In this document: positions 20,607-29,217 of the stretch, in pieces
Numbering within the stretch: position 1 is the first letter of the stretch
Layout of the letters: each line of letters starts with the position of its first letter
Assembly (NCBI GenBank): GCA_024275295.1
Contig: JAJRZI010000086.1
Location: 1-48,696, forward strand
Direction: 5' to 3'
Origin: Gammaproteobacteria bacterium
GTDB lineage: Bacteria; Pseudomonadota; Gammaproteobacteria; Chromatiales; Chromatiaceae
Length of the DNA stretch: 48,696 nt
Position numbers and translations under genes: made by a program
The notes under the pieces: model-generated
What the model saw: the letters and a program-made list of their open reading frames with translations, nothing else
Databases searched by the model: none
What the model was told of the DNA's origin: nothing

Positions 20607-22655
20607 ATGGCCAAAATTGGCGTCTTTGTCTGTCAGTGCGGCAATAACATTGCACGCACCGTTGATACTGCTGAGGTGGCGAAGTACATCGGCGAGCAGG
20701 ACGGCGTGGTGCATGTCGAAGATTATAAATTCATGTGCTCCGCCCCTGGGCAGGAGATGTTCAAGAAAGCGATTAAAGAGAAAGGACTGGATGCCTGTAT
20801 CGTCTCCGCTTGTAGCCCAAAAATGCACGAAGCCACCTTCCGCAACGCAGCAGAAGCGGCTGGACTCAATCCATTTAAGGTAGAGATCGCCAACATCCGT
20901 GAGCAGTGCTCCTGGGTGCATGACGACAAAGCAGTGGGAACCGTCAAGTCAAAGGATTTGACCAAGATGATGGTTGAACGCATCAAGTTCAACAAGCCGC
21001 TGGAACGCTACGTCATGCCACTGACCAAACGCGCACTGGTGCTTGGTGGTGGTATCGCCGGCATTCAGGCTTCACTGGATCTAGCCCAAGCCGGCATTGA
21101 AGTACATATTGTCGAGCGTGAACCATCACTGGGCGGCAACATGGCACGTCTCTCTGAGACCTTCCCTACCCTGGATTGCTCTCAGTGCATCATGACCCCG
21201 CGTATGGTGGAGGTACAAAACCATCCGCTCATTACCGTACACGCCTACGCCGAACTGGAGCAGCTTTCAGGCTTCATTGGCAACTTCCGCGCACGTATCC
21301 GCCAAAAAGCCAAGTTCGTCATCGACGATCTCTGCACTGGCTGTGGTGAGTGCTGGGAAAAATGTCCATTCTCTACCGAGAGTGAGTTTGAGATGGGGCT
21401 GGCAAAACGCAGCATCATCTACATTCCATTCCCGCAGGCTGTGCCTACCGTACCTGTCATCGATAAGACAGAATGCCCCAAGATTCTGAAGGACAAATGC
21501 GGTCTCTGCGCCGATGTCTGCGGCCCTGACTGCATCGACTTCACCCAGCAGGATGAGATCAAAGAGATTGATTTCGGTGCTGTTATCGTGGCTACCGGCT
21601 TTGAGCTGATGCCAAATGTCTACCGTGAGTATGGCGGCTGGCGTCCACCTCACATGACACCCAAGAAACTGACCGCCAAACAGCGCAAGGCTCTGCCCCG
21701 CTCAGACGCTGGTCGTTTGGTTGACGTTATCAACGGCCTTGAATTCGAGCGGCTGGCCTCTGCATCAGGCCCTACCGGTGGTCAGATCCGTCGCCCATCC
21801 GATGGCAAGATTCCAGAAACCGTGGTATTCATCGCCTGCGTCGGCTCGCGTGACTGCAACAAGGGTGTAGAGTACTGCTCCAAGATCTGCTGCATGTACA
21901 CTGCCAAGCACACCATGCTCTATCAACATGCTGTGCATCACGGCAAGTCCTTCGTCTTCTACATGGATATCCGTGCAGGCGGCAAAGGCTACGAGGAGTT
22001 TATTAACCGAGCTCAGGATGAAGGTGCACAGTATATCCGTGGCCGCGTCTCTCGCCTCACCAAGCGAGGCGACAAGATTCTGGTCAAGGGCGCAGATACC
22101 CTCACCGGTCAAGCTGTAGACGTTGAAGCGGATATGGTAGTACTGGCTACCGCTATGGTATCGCAAGGCGATTCCGAAGAGGTCGCTCAAACCTTAGGTA
22201 TCGGCTACGACAAACACGGCTTCTTCTCTGAGCAGCATCCAAAGCTCATGCCGGTCGAGTCATCAACAGGTGGCATCTTCCTCGCCGGCGCTTGCCAGGG
22301 TGTAAAAGATATCCCAGAGACGGTCTCACAAGCCTCTGCGACCGCCGCTAAGGTACTCGCCCTCTTCTCTAAAGATGAGATGATGCGCGACCCTGAGGTA
22401 GCGATCGTCAACCAAGAGAAGTGCATGAACTGCTGGGACTGCGTCACCGTATGCCCCTATCTCGCCATCGACCGGGTTGAGCTGAAGGATCGCAACGGCA
22501 ACTTCCGCAAGTGGGCCGCATATGTGAACCCAGGGCTCTGCCAAGGCTGTGGACTGTGTAACACCGCATGCCGCTCCAAGAGCATTGAGCTTATGGGTTA
22601 CACCAACGAGCAGGTCTACGCCCAGATCACCGCCTTTGGCGGGGACATTATTTAA
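20607..22655 (+). CDS. hdrA: HdrA-like FAD/iron-sulfur protein, putative electron-bifurcating core
   Basis: HdrA holds the flavin that splits electrons in flavin-based bifurcation. Visible features in order are an N-terminal Cys-rich domain (CQCG at 9-12), FAD motif GGGIAG (148-153), the HdrA-typical DCSQC (190-194), a ferredoxin-like cluster at C243-C253, a CGLCADVCGPDC segment, and two C-terminal clusters (CMNCWDCVTVCP and CQGCGLCNTACR). It has 682 aa, in the HdrA range. It lies after frdA with its own ribosome site GAAGGAG and before flxD. The expected job is to take electrons from the Flx unit and send them to HdrBC/FrdBA and to ferredoxin. Confidence 0.92.
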   Translation: MAKIGVFVCQCGNNIARTVDTAEVAKYIGEQDGVVHVEDYKFMCSAPGQEMFKKAIKEKGLDACIVSACSPKMHEATFRNAAEAAGLNPFKVEIANIREQCSWVHDDKAVGTVKSKDLTKMMVERIKFNKPLERYVMPLTKRALVLGGGIAGIQASLDLAQAGIEVHIVEREPSLGGNMARLSETFPTLDCSQCIMTPRMVEVQNHPLITVHAYAELEQLSGFIGNFRARIRQKAKFVIDDLCTGCGECWEKCPFSTESEFEMGLAKRSIIYIPFPQAVPTVPVIDKTECPKILKDKCGLCADVCGPDCIDFTQQDEIKEIDFGAVIVATGFELMPNVYREYGGWRPPHMTPKKLTAKQRKALPRSDAGRLVDVINGLEFERLASASGPTGGQIRRPSDGKIPETVVFIACVGSRDCNKGVEYCSKICCMYTAKHTMLYQHAVHHGKSFVFYMDIRAGGKGYEEFINRAQDEGAQYIRGRVSRLTKRGDKILVKGADTLTGQAVDVEADMVVLATAMVSQGDSEEVAQTLGIGYDKHGFFSEQHPKLMPVESSTGGIFLAGACQGVKDIPETVSQASATAAKVLALFSKDEMMRDPEVAIVNQEKCMNCWDCVTVCPYLAIDRVELKDRNGNFRKWAAYVNPGLCQGCGLCNTACRSKSIELMGYTNEQVYAQITAFGGDII

Positions 22656-22682
22656 AGTCTTCAGGTTTAAAAGAGCTGATAC

Positions 22683-23168
22683 ATGGGAAAGAAAATCGAA
22701 ATACATGACTTTGAACCAAAGATCATGGCCTTCGTGTGCAAATGGTGCACATACTCTGGTGCCGATCTTGCTGGCACCAGCCGTATGGACTACTCACCAA
22801 ACGTGCGTATGATACGCTTGCCGTGCTCAGGCCGCATTGATCCACAGTTCCTGATCAAAGCCTTCGAGCAGGGCGCCGATGGCGTCCTTGTCTCCGGTTG
22901 TCATCCAGGTGATTGTCACTACAACGAAGGCAACTATTACGCTCGTCGTCGTAATACAACCTTTCGCCAGCTGATGGATTTCAATGGTATCGATATAGAA
23001 CGCATCGAGTTCTCATGGATATCTGCAGCAGAAGCCATCAAGTGGACATAGGTCGTCGATGCCTTTACCGAGAAGGTTCGTGAATTAGGCCGTCATCCAC
23101 AATACAACGATGACATTGTTGACCCCTACGCCCAGTTTCTGGTGCAGAAAGATCAGGAGTCCGCATGA
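22683..23168 (+). CDS. flxD: FlxD/MvhD-like 2Fe-2S protein, interrupted by an in-frame TAG
   Basis: This small subunit links HdrA to its electron donor (MvhD in methanogens, FlxD in bacteria). The 2Fe-2S cysteines are C19, C22, C48, C73 and C78 (FVCKWC, LPCSGR, GCHPGDC). A TAG at 23049-23051 (codon 123) cuts the protein to 122 aa. The same frame continues for 38 codons to TGA 23166-23168, and that TGA overlaps the ATG of flxC in the ATGA form expected for a coupled operon. The frame after TAG (VVDAFTEKVRELG) is as well preserved as the rest. The lost codon may have been Gln (CAG), one base away. The truncated form would keep the cluster but lose the C-terminal helix. Confidence 0.85.
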
Positions 23169-24058
23169 TCGAGCAAATCCGTAACCAGGCCCGCCTGCTG
23201 CTGGAAAATGGCGATGTTGATGTCGTAATTGGTTATGCCGAAGGGAGTGATCCCACGCGCACAACACCTGTTTTCATACGCAAGGCGGAAGATGTAGACA
23301 AACTGATCTACGATCCACGCTGCATCAACTCTCTGCCGCTCTATCTCAACAAGCGCCACGAGTACACACGCAAGGGTTGGAAAAAGACGGCTATTATCGG
23401 CAAGGGTTGTGACATCCGCGCCATCGTTCAGCTGATCGCTGAAAACCAGCTGAAACGCGATGAGATCTACATCCTTGGCGTCCCCTGTGAAGGTGTTGTC
23501 TCCCATCCCGAGAAGTGGGACGGCAGCCTGCATGATGGCAACCGCGCCAGCAAGTGTACTGACTGTGATGTCATGACCCCTCATGAGACTGACTTCTTTC
23601 CAGGCGATAAACCAGACATTGACCGTTCTAACCCATATGAGGCAACCTCTAAAAATGTTGCAACTCTTATGGAGCTGGAGCTGGACAAGCGCTTTGCCTT
23701 CTGGCGGACAGACTTTGATCGTTGCTTTAAATGCTACGCCTGTCGCGAGGTATGCCCACACTGCTCATGCAATGTCTGCATTACCGATGAGACAACGCCC
23801 AGCTGGATCGACCCAGCTGCACATAAAAAGGGCATTTTCTCCTGGCATCTGACCCGCGCCATGCACCTGGTTGGACGATGCACCGGTTGCGGGGAATGCA
23901 CCCGCGCCTGCCCAATGGGTATTCAGGTGGATCTCTTCAACCAACGCATGAAAGAGGTTGTACAAGAGAGCTACAGTTACAAACCGGGCTACTCTCTGGA
24001 AGACAAGCATCCGTTGATCACCTACAAGGTCGACGACCGCGAGGATTTCATCAAGTAA
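23165..24058 (+). CDS. flxC: FlxC-like iron-sulfur protein (F420-hydrogenase beta/Fd domain type)
   Basis: The N-terminal half resembles the F420-hydrogenase/dehydrogenase beta family (GKGCDIRAIVQLIAENQ, ILGVPCEGVV). It is followed by a Cys-rich part (CFKCYACREVCPHCSCNVC, about 187-205) and a ferredoxin-type cluster CTGCGECTRACP (239-250). Together with FlxB it should move electrons between FlxA's flavin and FlxD/HdrA. It has 297 aa. Its ATG overlaps the flxD stop. The gap to flxB is about 96 bp. Confidence 0.8.
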   Translation: MIEQIRNQARLLLENGDVDVVIGYAEGSDPTRTTPVFIRKAEDVDKLIYDPRCINSLPLYLNKRHEYTRKGWKKTAIIGKGCDIRAIVQLIAENQLKRDEIYILGVPCEGVVSHPEKWDGSLHDGNRASKCTDCDVMTPHETDFFPGDKPDIDRSNPYEATSKNVATLMELELDKRFAFWRTDFDRCFKCYACREVCPHCSCNVCITDETTPSWIDPAAHKKGIFSWHLTRAMHLVGRCTGCGECTRACPMGIQVDLFNQRMKEVVQESYSYKPGYSLEDKHPLITYKVDDREDFIK

Positions 24059-24154
24059 TACGGAACCGAGATATAGGCCCAAGAGAGACCAAGTCCACTG
24101 CCCTGGCCTTGCATCCCAAAGGCACATTTGAGTTTTGATTCGAATCGTGAATTT

Positions 24155-25267
24155 ATGAAAACAGCCACACTTAACAAAAGCGACATCGGTAAATGCATTG
24201 ATCTATTGGTGCAGGCCGATCTACGGGTGATCGCCCCACGCCTTCAGCCTCAACTGGATGAAGATGGCCCTGACTCCATCGATGTGCTCACCTTCACTGA
24301 AGTCAAGTCGGGTGATGATCATCAGGTTGGCGAAGGCCTGCTCCCACTCAACGGCGTAAAGGAGTTTCTGTTCGCAAAACATGAGCCTCTATTTGCCTAC
24401 GAGAAACGTGGTAAAAAGATTGAGATCATCCCGGTTCATCATGAGTACCCACAGACGGTAATCATTGGTGTGCGCCCCTGTGACGCGGCTTCAATCGCCT
24501 CACTGGAGTCGGTCTTCTCAGATGCCAACGCAGGCTTTGAAGACCCATTCTTCACCGAGCGGCGTTCACGTACCACCTTCATCACCTACTCCTGCACCGC
24601 GCCGGATTCCAGCTGCTTCTGTACCTCGGTTAATCTATCACCCGATAGCGCCAAGGGATCAGATCTGCACCTGACTGAGATCGGTGACGGTCGTCTGCAC
24701 GTTGAAGTGATTACCAAGGCCGGTGAAGCTGTAGCCAAACAACTTCAAGATCTGCTTGAAGGAGAAGGCGATCGGGGCGCTCGTGAAAAAGCAGGCGCTG
24801 AAGTCACTGAGAAACTGACCCGCATTCGCGATTCAGCCCCCATCATGGATTGGCTGATGGACACCGCCAACTTTGACGATGAGATGTGGCAACGCCTTGG
24901 CGAGAAATGCATCGGCTGTGGAGCCTGTACATTTGTCTGCCCCACCTGCCACTGCTTTGACATCGTTGACGAAAACAAAGGCTCCAAGGGCTACCGCGTC
25001 AAATTCTGGGACTCCTGCCAGTTTGACCACTTCACCCTGCACGCCTCTGGCCACAACCCCCGTGACTGGCAGTACAAACGCTATCGCAACCGTTTCAACT
25101 GCAAGTTCAAGATCTATCCAGAGAAATTTGAGACCCCAGGTTGCGTTGGCTGCGGTCGTTGTATCCGCGCCTGCCCAGTCAACCTGGATATTACCGAATA
25201 CATGGCCGAGGTCGCCCACAAGGCAGCCAATCCAAACGCCATGAAAGCTGATCCAGATTTCGAATAA
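24155..25267 (+). CDS. flxB: FlxB-like 4Fe-4S protein (HydB/AsrA type)
   Basis: This is a two-cluster iron-sulfur protein of the sulfhydrogenase beta / anaerobic sulfite reductase A type, a partner of FlxA. The clusters are at C252-C262 (CIGCGACTFVC) and C330-C340 (CVGCGRCIRAC). An N-terminal domain with HHEYPQTVIIGVRPCDAASI is typical. The start is uncertain. ATG 24155 fits the family N-terminus but lacks a good ribosome site. TTG 24128 has AAAGG in front and would add nine residues. It has 370 aa from the ATG. Confidence 0.85.
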   Translation: MKTATLNKSDIGKCIDLLVQADLRVIAPRLQPQLDEDGPDSIDVLTFTEVKSGDDHQVGEGLLPLNGVKEFLFAKHEPLFAYEKRGKKIEIIPVHHEYPQTVIIGVRPCDAASIASLESVFSDANAGFEDPFFTERRSRTTFITYSCTAPDSSCFCTSVNLSPDSAKGSDLHLTEIGDGRLHVEVITKAGEAVAKQLQDLLEGEGDRGAREKAGAEVTEKLTRIRDSAPIMDWLMDTANFDDEMWQRLGEKCIGCGACTFVCPTCHCFDIVDENKGSKGYRVKFWDSCQFDHFTLHASGHNPRDWQYKRYRNRFNCKFKIYPEKFETPGCVGCGRCIRACPVNLDITEYMAEVAHKAANPNAMKADPDFE

Positions 25268-25346
25268 ATCACCGGGAGTGATTTATCACGTAAGCCCCAC
25301 AGGGGTGAGTCTCAAGGATGAGACGAATAATAAAGGTATTACATCC

Positions 25347-26192
25347 GTGTCCAATATCTATCAACCCGATCTCATGACCATTACCAAGGTCATCCAAGAA
25401 GCGCCGGGCATCAAAACCTTTCACCTGCAATTTCAGGATGAAAACGTCGCCAAAAACTTTAGCTTCCAGACTGGTCAATTTGGCGAATACTCCGCCTTTG
25501 GCGCGGGAGAGAGTACATTCTGTATCGCCTCCTCCCCCACCCGCCCGGATCACATCGAGTGTTGCTTCCGTGAGACAGGCAAGAATACTGCAGCTCTTGC
25601 CAACCTGACAGAAGGTGACACCATCGGCTTTCGCGGCCCCTATGGCAACACCTTCCCGCTGGATGACTGGAAAGGTAAAAACCTCATCTTCATCGGTGGT
25701 GGTATTGCCCTGCCCCCACTGCGTTCCGTCATCTGGAACTGCCTCGATCTGCGCGAACAGGATGGCCGCTTCGAACACATCTCCGTGATCTACGGTGCCA
25801 AAACCGTGCAGGATCTGGTCTACAAACGCGAGCTTGAAGAGTGGGATCAGATGGACAACGTCACCATGGTCAAAACCGTTGACCCCGGTGGCGAGACCGA
25901 AGATTGGGATGGTCATGTGGGTTTCGTGCCTCACGTACTGGAAAATGAGGTCAAGCCCGACCCAGAGAACACCATCGCCATCGTCTGTGGCCCACCCATC
26001 ATGATCAAATTCACCTTTGAAGCGCTGGAACGCCTTGGCTTCAAACAGGATCAAATGGTCACCACCATGGAAAACCGCATGAAATGCGGCATAGGTAAAT
26101 GCGGGCGCTGCAACATCGGCTCTGTCTATGTCTGTATTGATGGCCCTGTCTTCACAGCCACTGAACTGGCAGCGCTTCCTAACGATTTCTAA
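25347..26192 (+). CDS. flxA: FlxA-like FAD/NAD(P)-binding oxidoreductase (HydG/AsrB type)
   Basis: This is the probable NAD(P)H-oxidising entry point of the Flx unit. A flavin-binding barrel is followed by an NAD-domain loop (IFIGGGIALPPLRSVI) and a C-terminal 2Fe-2S site (CGIGKCGRCNIG... C). GTG 25347 has AAAGG upstream and gives a family-like N-terminus of 281 aa. The frame is open further up to GTG 25278, but that part does not look like the family. Whether it prefers NADH or NADPH is not visible. It is the last gene of the operon; a strong terminator follows at 26205. Confidence 0.82.
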   Translation: MSNIYQPDLMTITKVIQEAPGIKTFHLQFQDENVAKNFSFQTGQFGEYSAFGAGESTFCIASSPTRPDHIECCFRETGKNTAALANLTEGDTIGFRGPYGNTFPLDDWKGKNLIFIGGGIALPPLRSVIWNCLDLREQDGRFEHISVIYGAKTVQDLVYKRELEEWDQMDNVTMVKTVDPGGETEDWDGHVGFVPHVLENEVKPDPENTIAIVCGPPIMIKFTFEALERLGFKQDQMVTTMENRMKCGIGKCGRCNIGSVYVCIDGPVFTATELAALPNDF

Positions 26193-26204
26193 TCCAGCAA
26201 TCAC

Positions 26205-26244
26205 AAAAGGCGGTTCAGTCAAATAGACTGAACCGCCTTTTTTT
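26205..26244 (+). terminator. Strong rho-independent terminator after flxA
   Basis: AAAGGCGGTTCAGTC pairs with GACTGAACCGCCTTT across a short loop, followed by seven T's. It is the cleanest terminator in the window and marks the end of the hdr-frd-flx operon, 12 bp after flxA. Confidence 0.9.
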
Positions 26245-26340
26245 ATGCCTGATAAAAACAAGTGAATTTTATTGTATTTGAAGAGTCTGTGAATGTAGGT
26301 AAAATCACCCGCTTCACCGCATATTCAGCTAGAGACCTTT

Positions 26341-26889
26341 ATGAGCATACTTTTCAGATTACCTCTAATCTTTCTCGCCTCTATCAGCCTCAGTAATCTG
26401 GCATTGGCTGAATCAGAAACAGGGCACACTGAGCATCAGTCAGAGAAGAGACAATCTGTCACAACCCTCTCACCCGCCATTCGCACCCTGTTAACCCAGG
26501 AGATGAACAGCATCCAAAAGACCATGACAGAAATCCTGCCCCTACTTGTCTCAGGAGAGTGGCGGCAGGTATCAGAGCTTGCAGCAAAGATAGCAGGCGG
26601 ACATATCATGAAGCAGAAGCTCTCTGCTGAGCAGGCCCAGGAGCTTATGACCACCCTGCCCCAGGGCTTTAAAGATCTGGATAACAACTTCCATAACTCT
26701 GCCTCTATGATGTCCCACGTGGCCAAACAGGGGCACATAGAACTTGTAGCCTTCTATTACTACCGGCTAACTGAGCTCTGTATAACCTGCCATGCCAAAT
26801 ATGCACAACACCGCTTTCCAAATCTATTTCTTGTGCCCAAGGAACATTCACATGGAAAACAGCAGCAGACTCAAAAGCATAATCACTAA
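26341..26889 (+). CDS. Exported monohaem cytochrome c, class II (c'-like)
   Basis: The signal peptide runs to about residue 23 (SNLALA-ES). A helical body is followed by one haem site, CITCH (147-151), near the C-terminus, as in class II cytochromes c' with their C-terminal haem. The last residues are His-rich (HSHGKQQQ..KHNH), which could bind metal. It has 182 aa. The role of cytochrome c' proteins varies (NO or electron handling) and cannot be assigned here. It has its own start after the flxA terminator and lies just before dsbB. Confidence 0.8.
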   Translation: MSILFRLPLIFLASISLSNLALAESETGHTEHQSEKRQSVTTLSPAIRTLLTQEMNSIQKTMTEILPLLVSGEWRQVSELAAKIAGGHIMKQKLSAEQAQELMTTLPQGFKDLDNNFHNSASMMSHVAKQGHIELVAFYYYRLTELCITCHAKYAQHRFPNLFLVPKEHSHGKQQQTQKHNH

Positions 26890-26943
26890 AGAGCAGCTAC
26901 ACTCATCACCATCACTACTCTCAGCCATATCAGTGGACAACCA

Positions 26944-27471
26944 ATGAGCTTATTACACAGCATATCCAAACGCCGAGTAAATCTGTTTGGATTCATTATT
27001 TGCGCATCTCTGATAGGGGCCGCGCTCTATCTGCAGGAGGCCGGGCATGAACCCTGCCCGCTCTGTATCTTGCAGCGTGTCGCCTTTATCTCCATGGGTA
27101 TCATATTTCTGATTGCTGCCCTGCATAACCCGGCTGGGCGCATCTGCGGACGCATCTATGGCGTGCTGATTGCAATTGCCGGCACTGTGGGTGCCATCAT
27201 CGCCGGACGACATGTCTGGTTGCAACATCTGCCACCTGATCAAGTGCCAGAGTGCGGGCCTGGCCTGGAGTACATGATGGAGGTCTTTCCACTGACCGAA
27301 GCGATGCAGATGGTATTTAAAGGATCGGGGGAGTGTGCAAAGGTCTCATGGACATTCCTGGGGCTAAGCATACCAGGCTGGGCGTTTGTGCTGTTTGTTA
27401 CCCTTGCAGTGGTGGGGCTGCTGCGAAACTGGGCCTACCGTGAACGCAGCAACGCCTACTCAATTCTTTAG
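26944..27471 (+). CDS. dsbB: Disulfide bond formation protein B
   Basis: DsbB is the inner-membrane quinone reductase that re-oxidises DsbA. It has four hydrophobic segments, the first periplasmic pair C38-x2-C41 (PCPLC) and the second pair C104 and C131. At 175 aa it has normal length. Its end overlaps the J-domain gene by 12 nt, tail to tail. It serves the exported cytochromes and disulfide proteins of the neighbourhood. Confidence 0.92.
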   Translation: MSLLHSISKRRVNLFGFIICASLIGAALYLQEAGHEPCPLCILQRVAFISMGIIFLIAALHNPAGRICGRIYGVLIAIAGTVGAIIAGRHVWLQHLPPDQVPECGPGLEYMMEVFPLTEAMQMVFKGSGECAKVSWTFLGLSIPGWAFVLFVTLAVVGLLRNWAYRERSNAYSIL

Positions 27472-28008
27472 CTTTAATAGAACCTCTTTCGCCCGGTTGA
27501 TCTGGGCAGCAAGATAGTTTGACCCACCCCGATCTGGATGCACCTTCAATGCCAGACGGCGGTGGGCAGCGATAATCTCCTCCCTCTCTGCCCCCTCTTT
27601 AACACCCAGGATTCTGCAGGCCTCCTCCAAGCTCATCTGATCACAGGAAGGCGGTGCGCTATGCCCATATCCCGCCTCCTGTGAACGCTGATCTGCAGAC
27701 GAACCCGCCGGATCTCTACGCGTCTGGTAGTGATGAAACAGGCGCTGAGCCAGGCCCAACATCCAAGGCATGCGGATCAGCCGTATCAACAGCGTCACCA
27801 CCCCGCCAATGGCCGCGCCTGCTGCTGCAAACAGGGGACTCAGATGACCCGTCACGGCCAAGATGGCCAGCAGGGCGATGCCCGCTCCGATAGCGATCCT
27901 TACCAGCGCCCTGGAGACCTGCTCCGGCGGCGTACGCACAAACCAGCGTAGCGCCATCCACAGGCCAAGGCAGATACCAAAAAAGAGAATAAGACGGCCT
28001 ATGCCCAC
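27460..28008 (-). CDS. Membrane-anchored DnaJ-domain protein
   Basis: Three N-terminal hydrophobic segments (about residues 1-90) are followed by a linker and a C-terminal J domain (about 120-182) containing the HPD tripeptide in LKVHPDRGGSNYLAAQINRAK. The order, membrane part first and J domain last, is like the TIM14/DjlA-type membrane J proteins. It would recruit DnaK to the inner membrane. It has 182 aa. Its client is unknown. Confidence 0.82.
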   Translation of the reverse strand: MGIGRLILFFGICLGLWMALRWFVRTPPEQVSRALVRIAIGAGIALLAILAVTGHLSPLFAAAGAAIGGVVTLLIRLIRMPWMLGLAQRLFHHYQTRRDPAGSSADQRSQEAGYGHSAPPSCDQMSLEEACRILGVKEGAEREEIIAAHRRLALKVHPDRGGSNYLAAQINRAKEVLLKLKN

Positions 28009-28063
28009 AGCATCACACTCTGTCTAGCTCACCTTTGTCCAAACTTAAGATTTGATGGAAAAA

Positions 28064-29047
28064 TCAACCGCCCGTAATAGACATAATCCGCACGACATTA
28101 TCTGGCTGCGACTGAAATTCATGCTGCTTTGGCTTGAGTTCAATCGCATCCTGCAGCGCCTGTTTGATCTTCTCATCATTTGCCCCACTGCGCAGGAGGG
28201 GACGCAACTCTACTGTATCGTGCTGTCCAAGGCAGAGGTAGAGGGTGCCTTCAACCGAGAGACGCACGCGGTTGCAGGTATCGCAGAAGTGTTGTGACAT
28301 CGGGGTAATGAAGCCGATACGCAGGTTGGTGCCACGCACCCGCACATAATCCGCAGGGCCGGCGCCTTTCATCTTGGCAGGTTCCAGATCAAAACGCTTT
28401 CCCAGATCATCCCTCACCTCTTGCAGGTCGAGGAAGTAATCGGTCGCTGTCTTTCCAGTTGCACCAACGGGCATGGTCTCGATGAAGCGGAGGGTAAAAT
28501 CATGCTTAATACAGAAATCGACCATATCAGTGATTTCATGATCATTTAGCCCTTTCATCACCACCATGTTGATTTTGATGGGGTGCAGACCGGCTGCTTT
28601 GGCCGCCATCAACCCCTCAATGACCTTATCCAGGTCTCCTTGGGTAATCTTATGGAAGGTGGCATGATCGAGTGAATCGAGGCTGACATTGATACGGCCC
28701 ACACCAGACTCTTTAAGCACAGCCGCATATTCTGCCAATCTTGAGGCGTTGGTACTGAGCGAGAGATCCTCCAGCATCGGCAGAGCACCAAACCGACGGA
28801 TCATATCGGGCAGATCCGGGCGTATCAGAGGCTCACCACCCGTTATCCGCATCTTGCTGACACCCAGTTCTGAGAAGAGACGCACCAGGCGTTCCAGCTC
28901 GTCCAGGGTCAGCCAGGATTCAGGCTGAGAGAACCCTTTATAACCTTTGGGAATACAGTAGAAACAGCGAAAGTCACAACGATCTGTCACTGAAATTCGC
29001 AAATACTCTATCTTTCGACCAAAGCCATCTCTCAACTCAAACATCAA
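28064..29047 (-). CDS. moaA: GTP 3',8-cyclase MoaA
   Basis: This radical SAM enzyme performs the first step of molybdenum cofactor synthesis, converting GTP to cyclic 8,9-dihydro-GTP. The N-terminal cluster is C24, C28, C31 (CDFRCFYC). The C-terminal cluster is FCDTCNRVRLSVEGTLYLC. The C-terminus ends in GG (MSITGG), as MoaA does. It has 327 aa. It is a single gene here, without other moa genes nearby. Confidence 0.94.
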   Translation of the reverse strand: MMFELRDGFGRKIEYLRISVTDRCDFRCFYCIPKGYKGFSQPESWLTLDELERLVRLFSELGVSKMRITGGEPLIRPDLPDMIRRFGALPMLEDLSLSTNASRLAEYAAVLKESGVGRINVSLDSLDHATFHKITQGDLDKVIEGLMAAKAAGLHPIKINMVVMKGLNDHEITDMVDFCIKHDFTLRFIETMPVGATGKTATDYFLDLQEVRDDLGKRFDLEPAKMKGAGPADYVRVRGTNLRIGFITPMSQHFCDTCNRVRLSVEGTLYLCLGQHDTVELRPLLRSGANDEKIKQALQDAIELKPKQHEFQSQPDNVVRIMSITGG

Positions 29048-29217
29048 CTTACACCCTGCAAATAGTGATCTTGCTATGCTACAGCAATATTTTCCTTCAC
29101 GCAGGTAATAAATAACCTATCAAATAGATGGGTTTTGCATTTGTCAGCTAAATTTGCGATTCTGGTTCCTGATTACAAGGCCAGTCCTGATCAGCAGCAC
29201 CATTCGAGGAGGGCACT

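Noticed and set aside
10900-23168. General reassignment of UAG to an amino acid
   Set aside because: dsbB, ccmB, ccmI and the FliL-like gene end in TAG at sensible places, and two of the internal stops are TAA. Local readthrough stays possible.
16760-26192. sHdr sulfur-oxidation system
   Set aside because: The sHdr clusters carry a lipoate-binding protein, duplicated hdrB/hdrC genes and TusA/DsrE-type carriers. None is here, while FrdAB and FlxABCD are.
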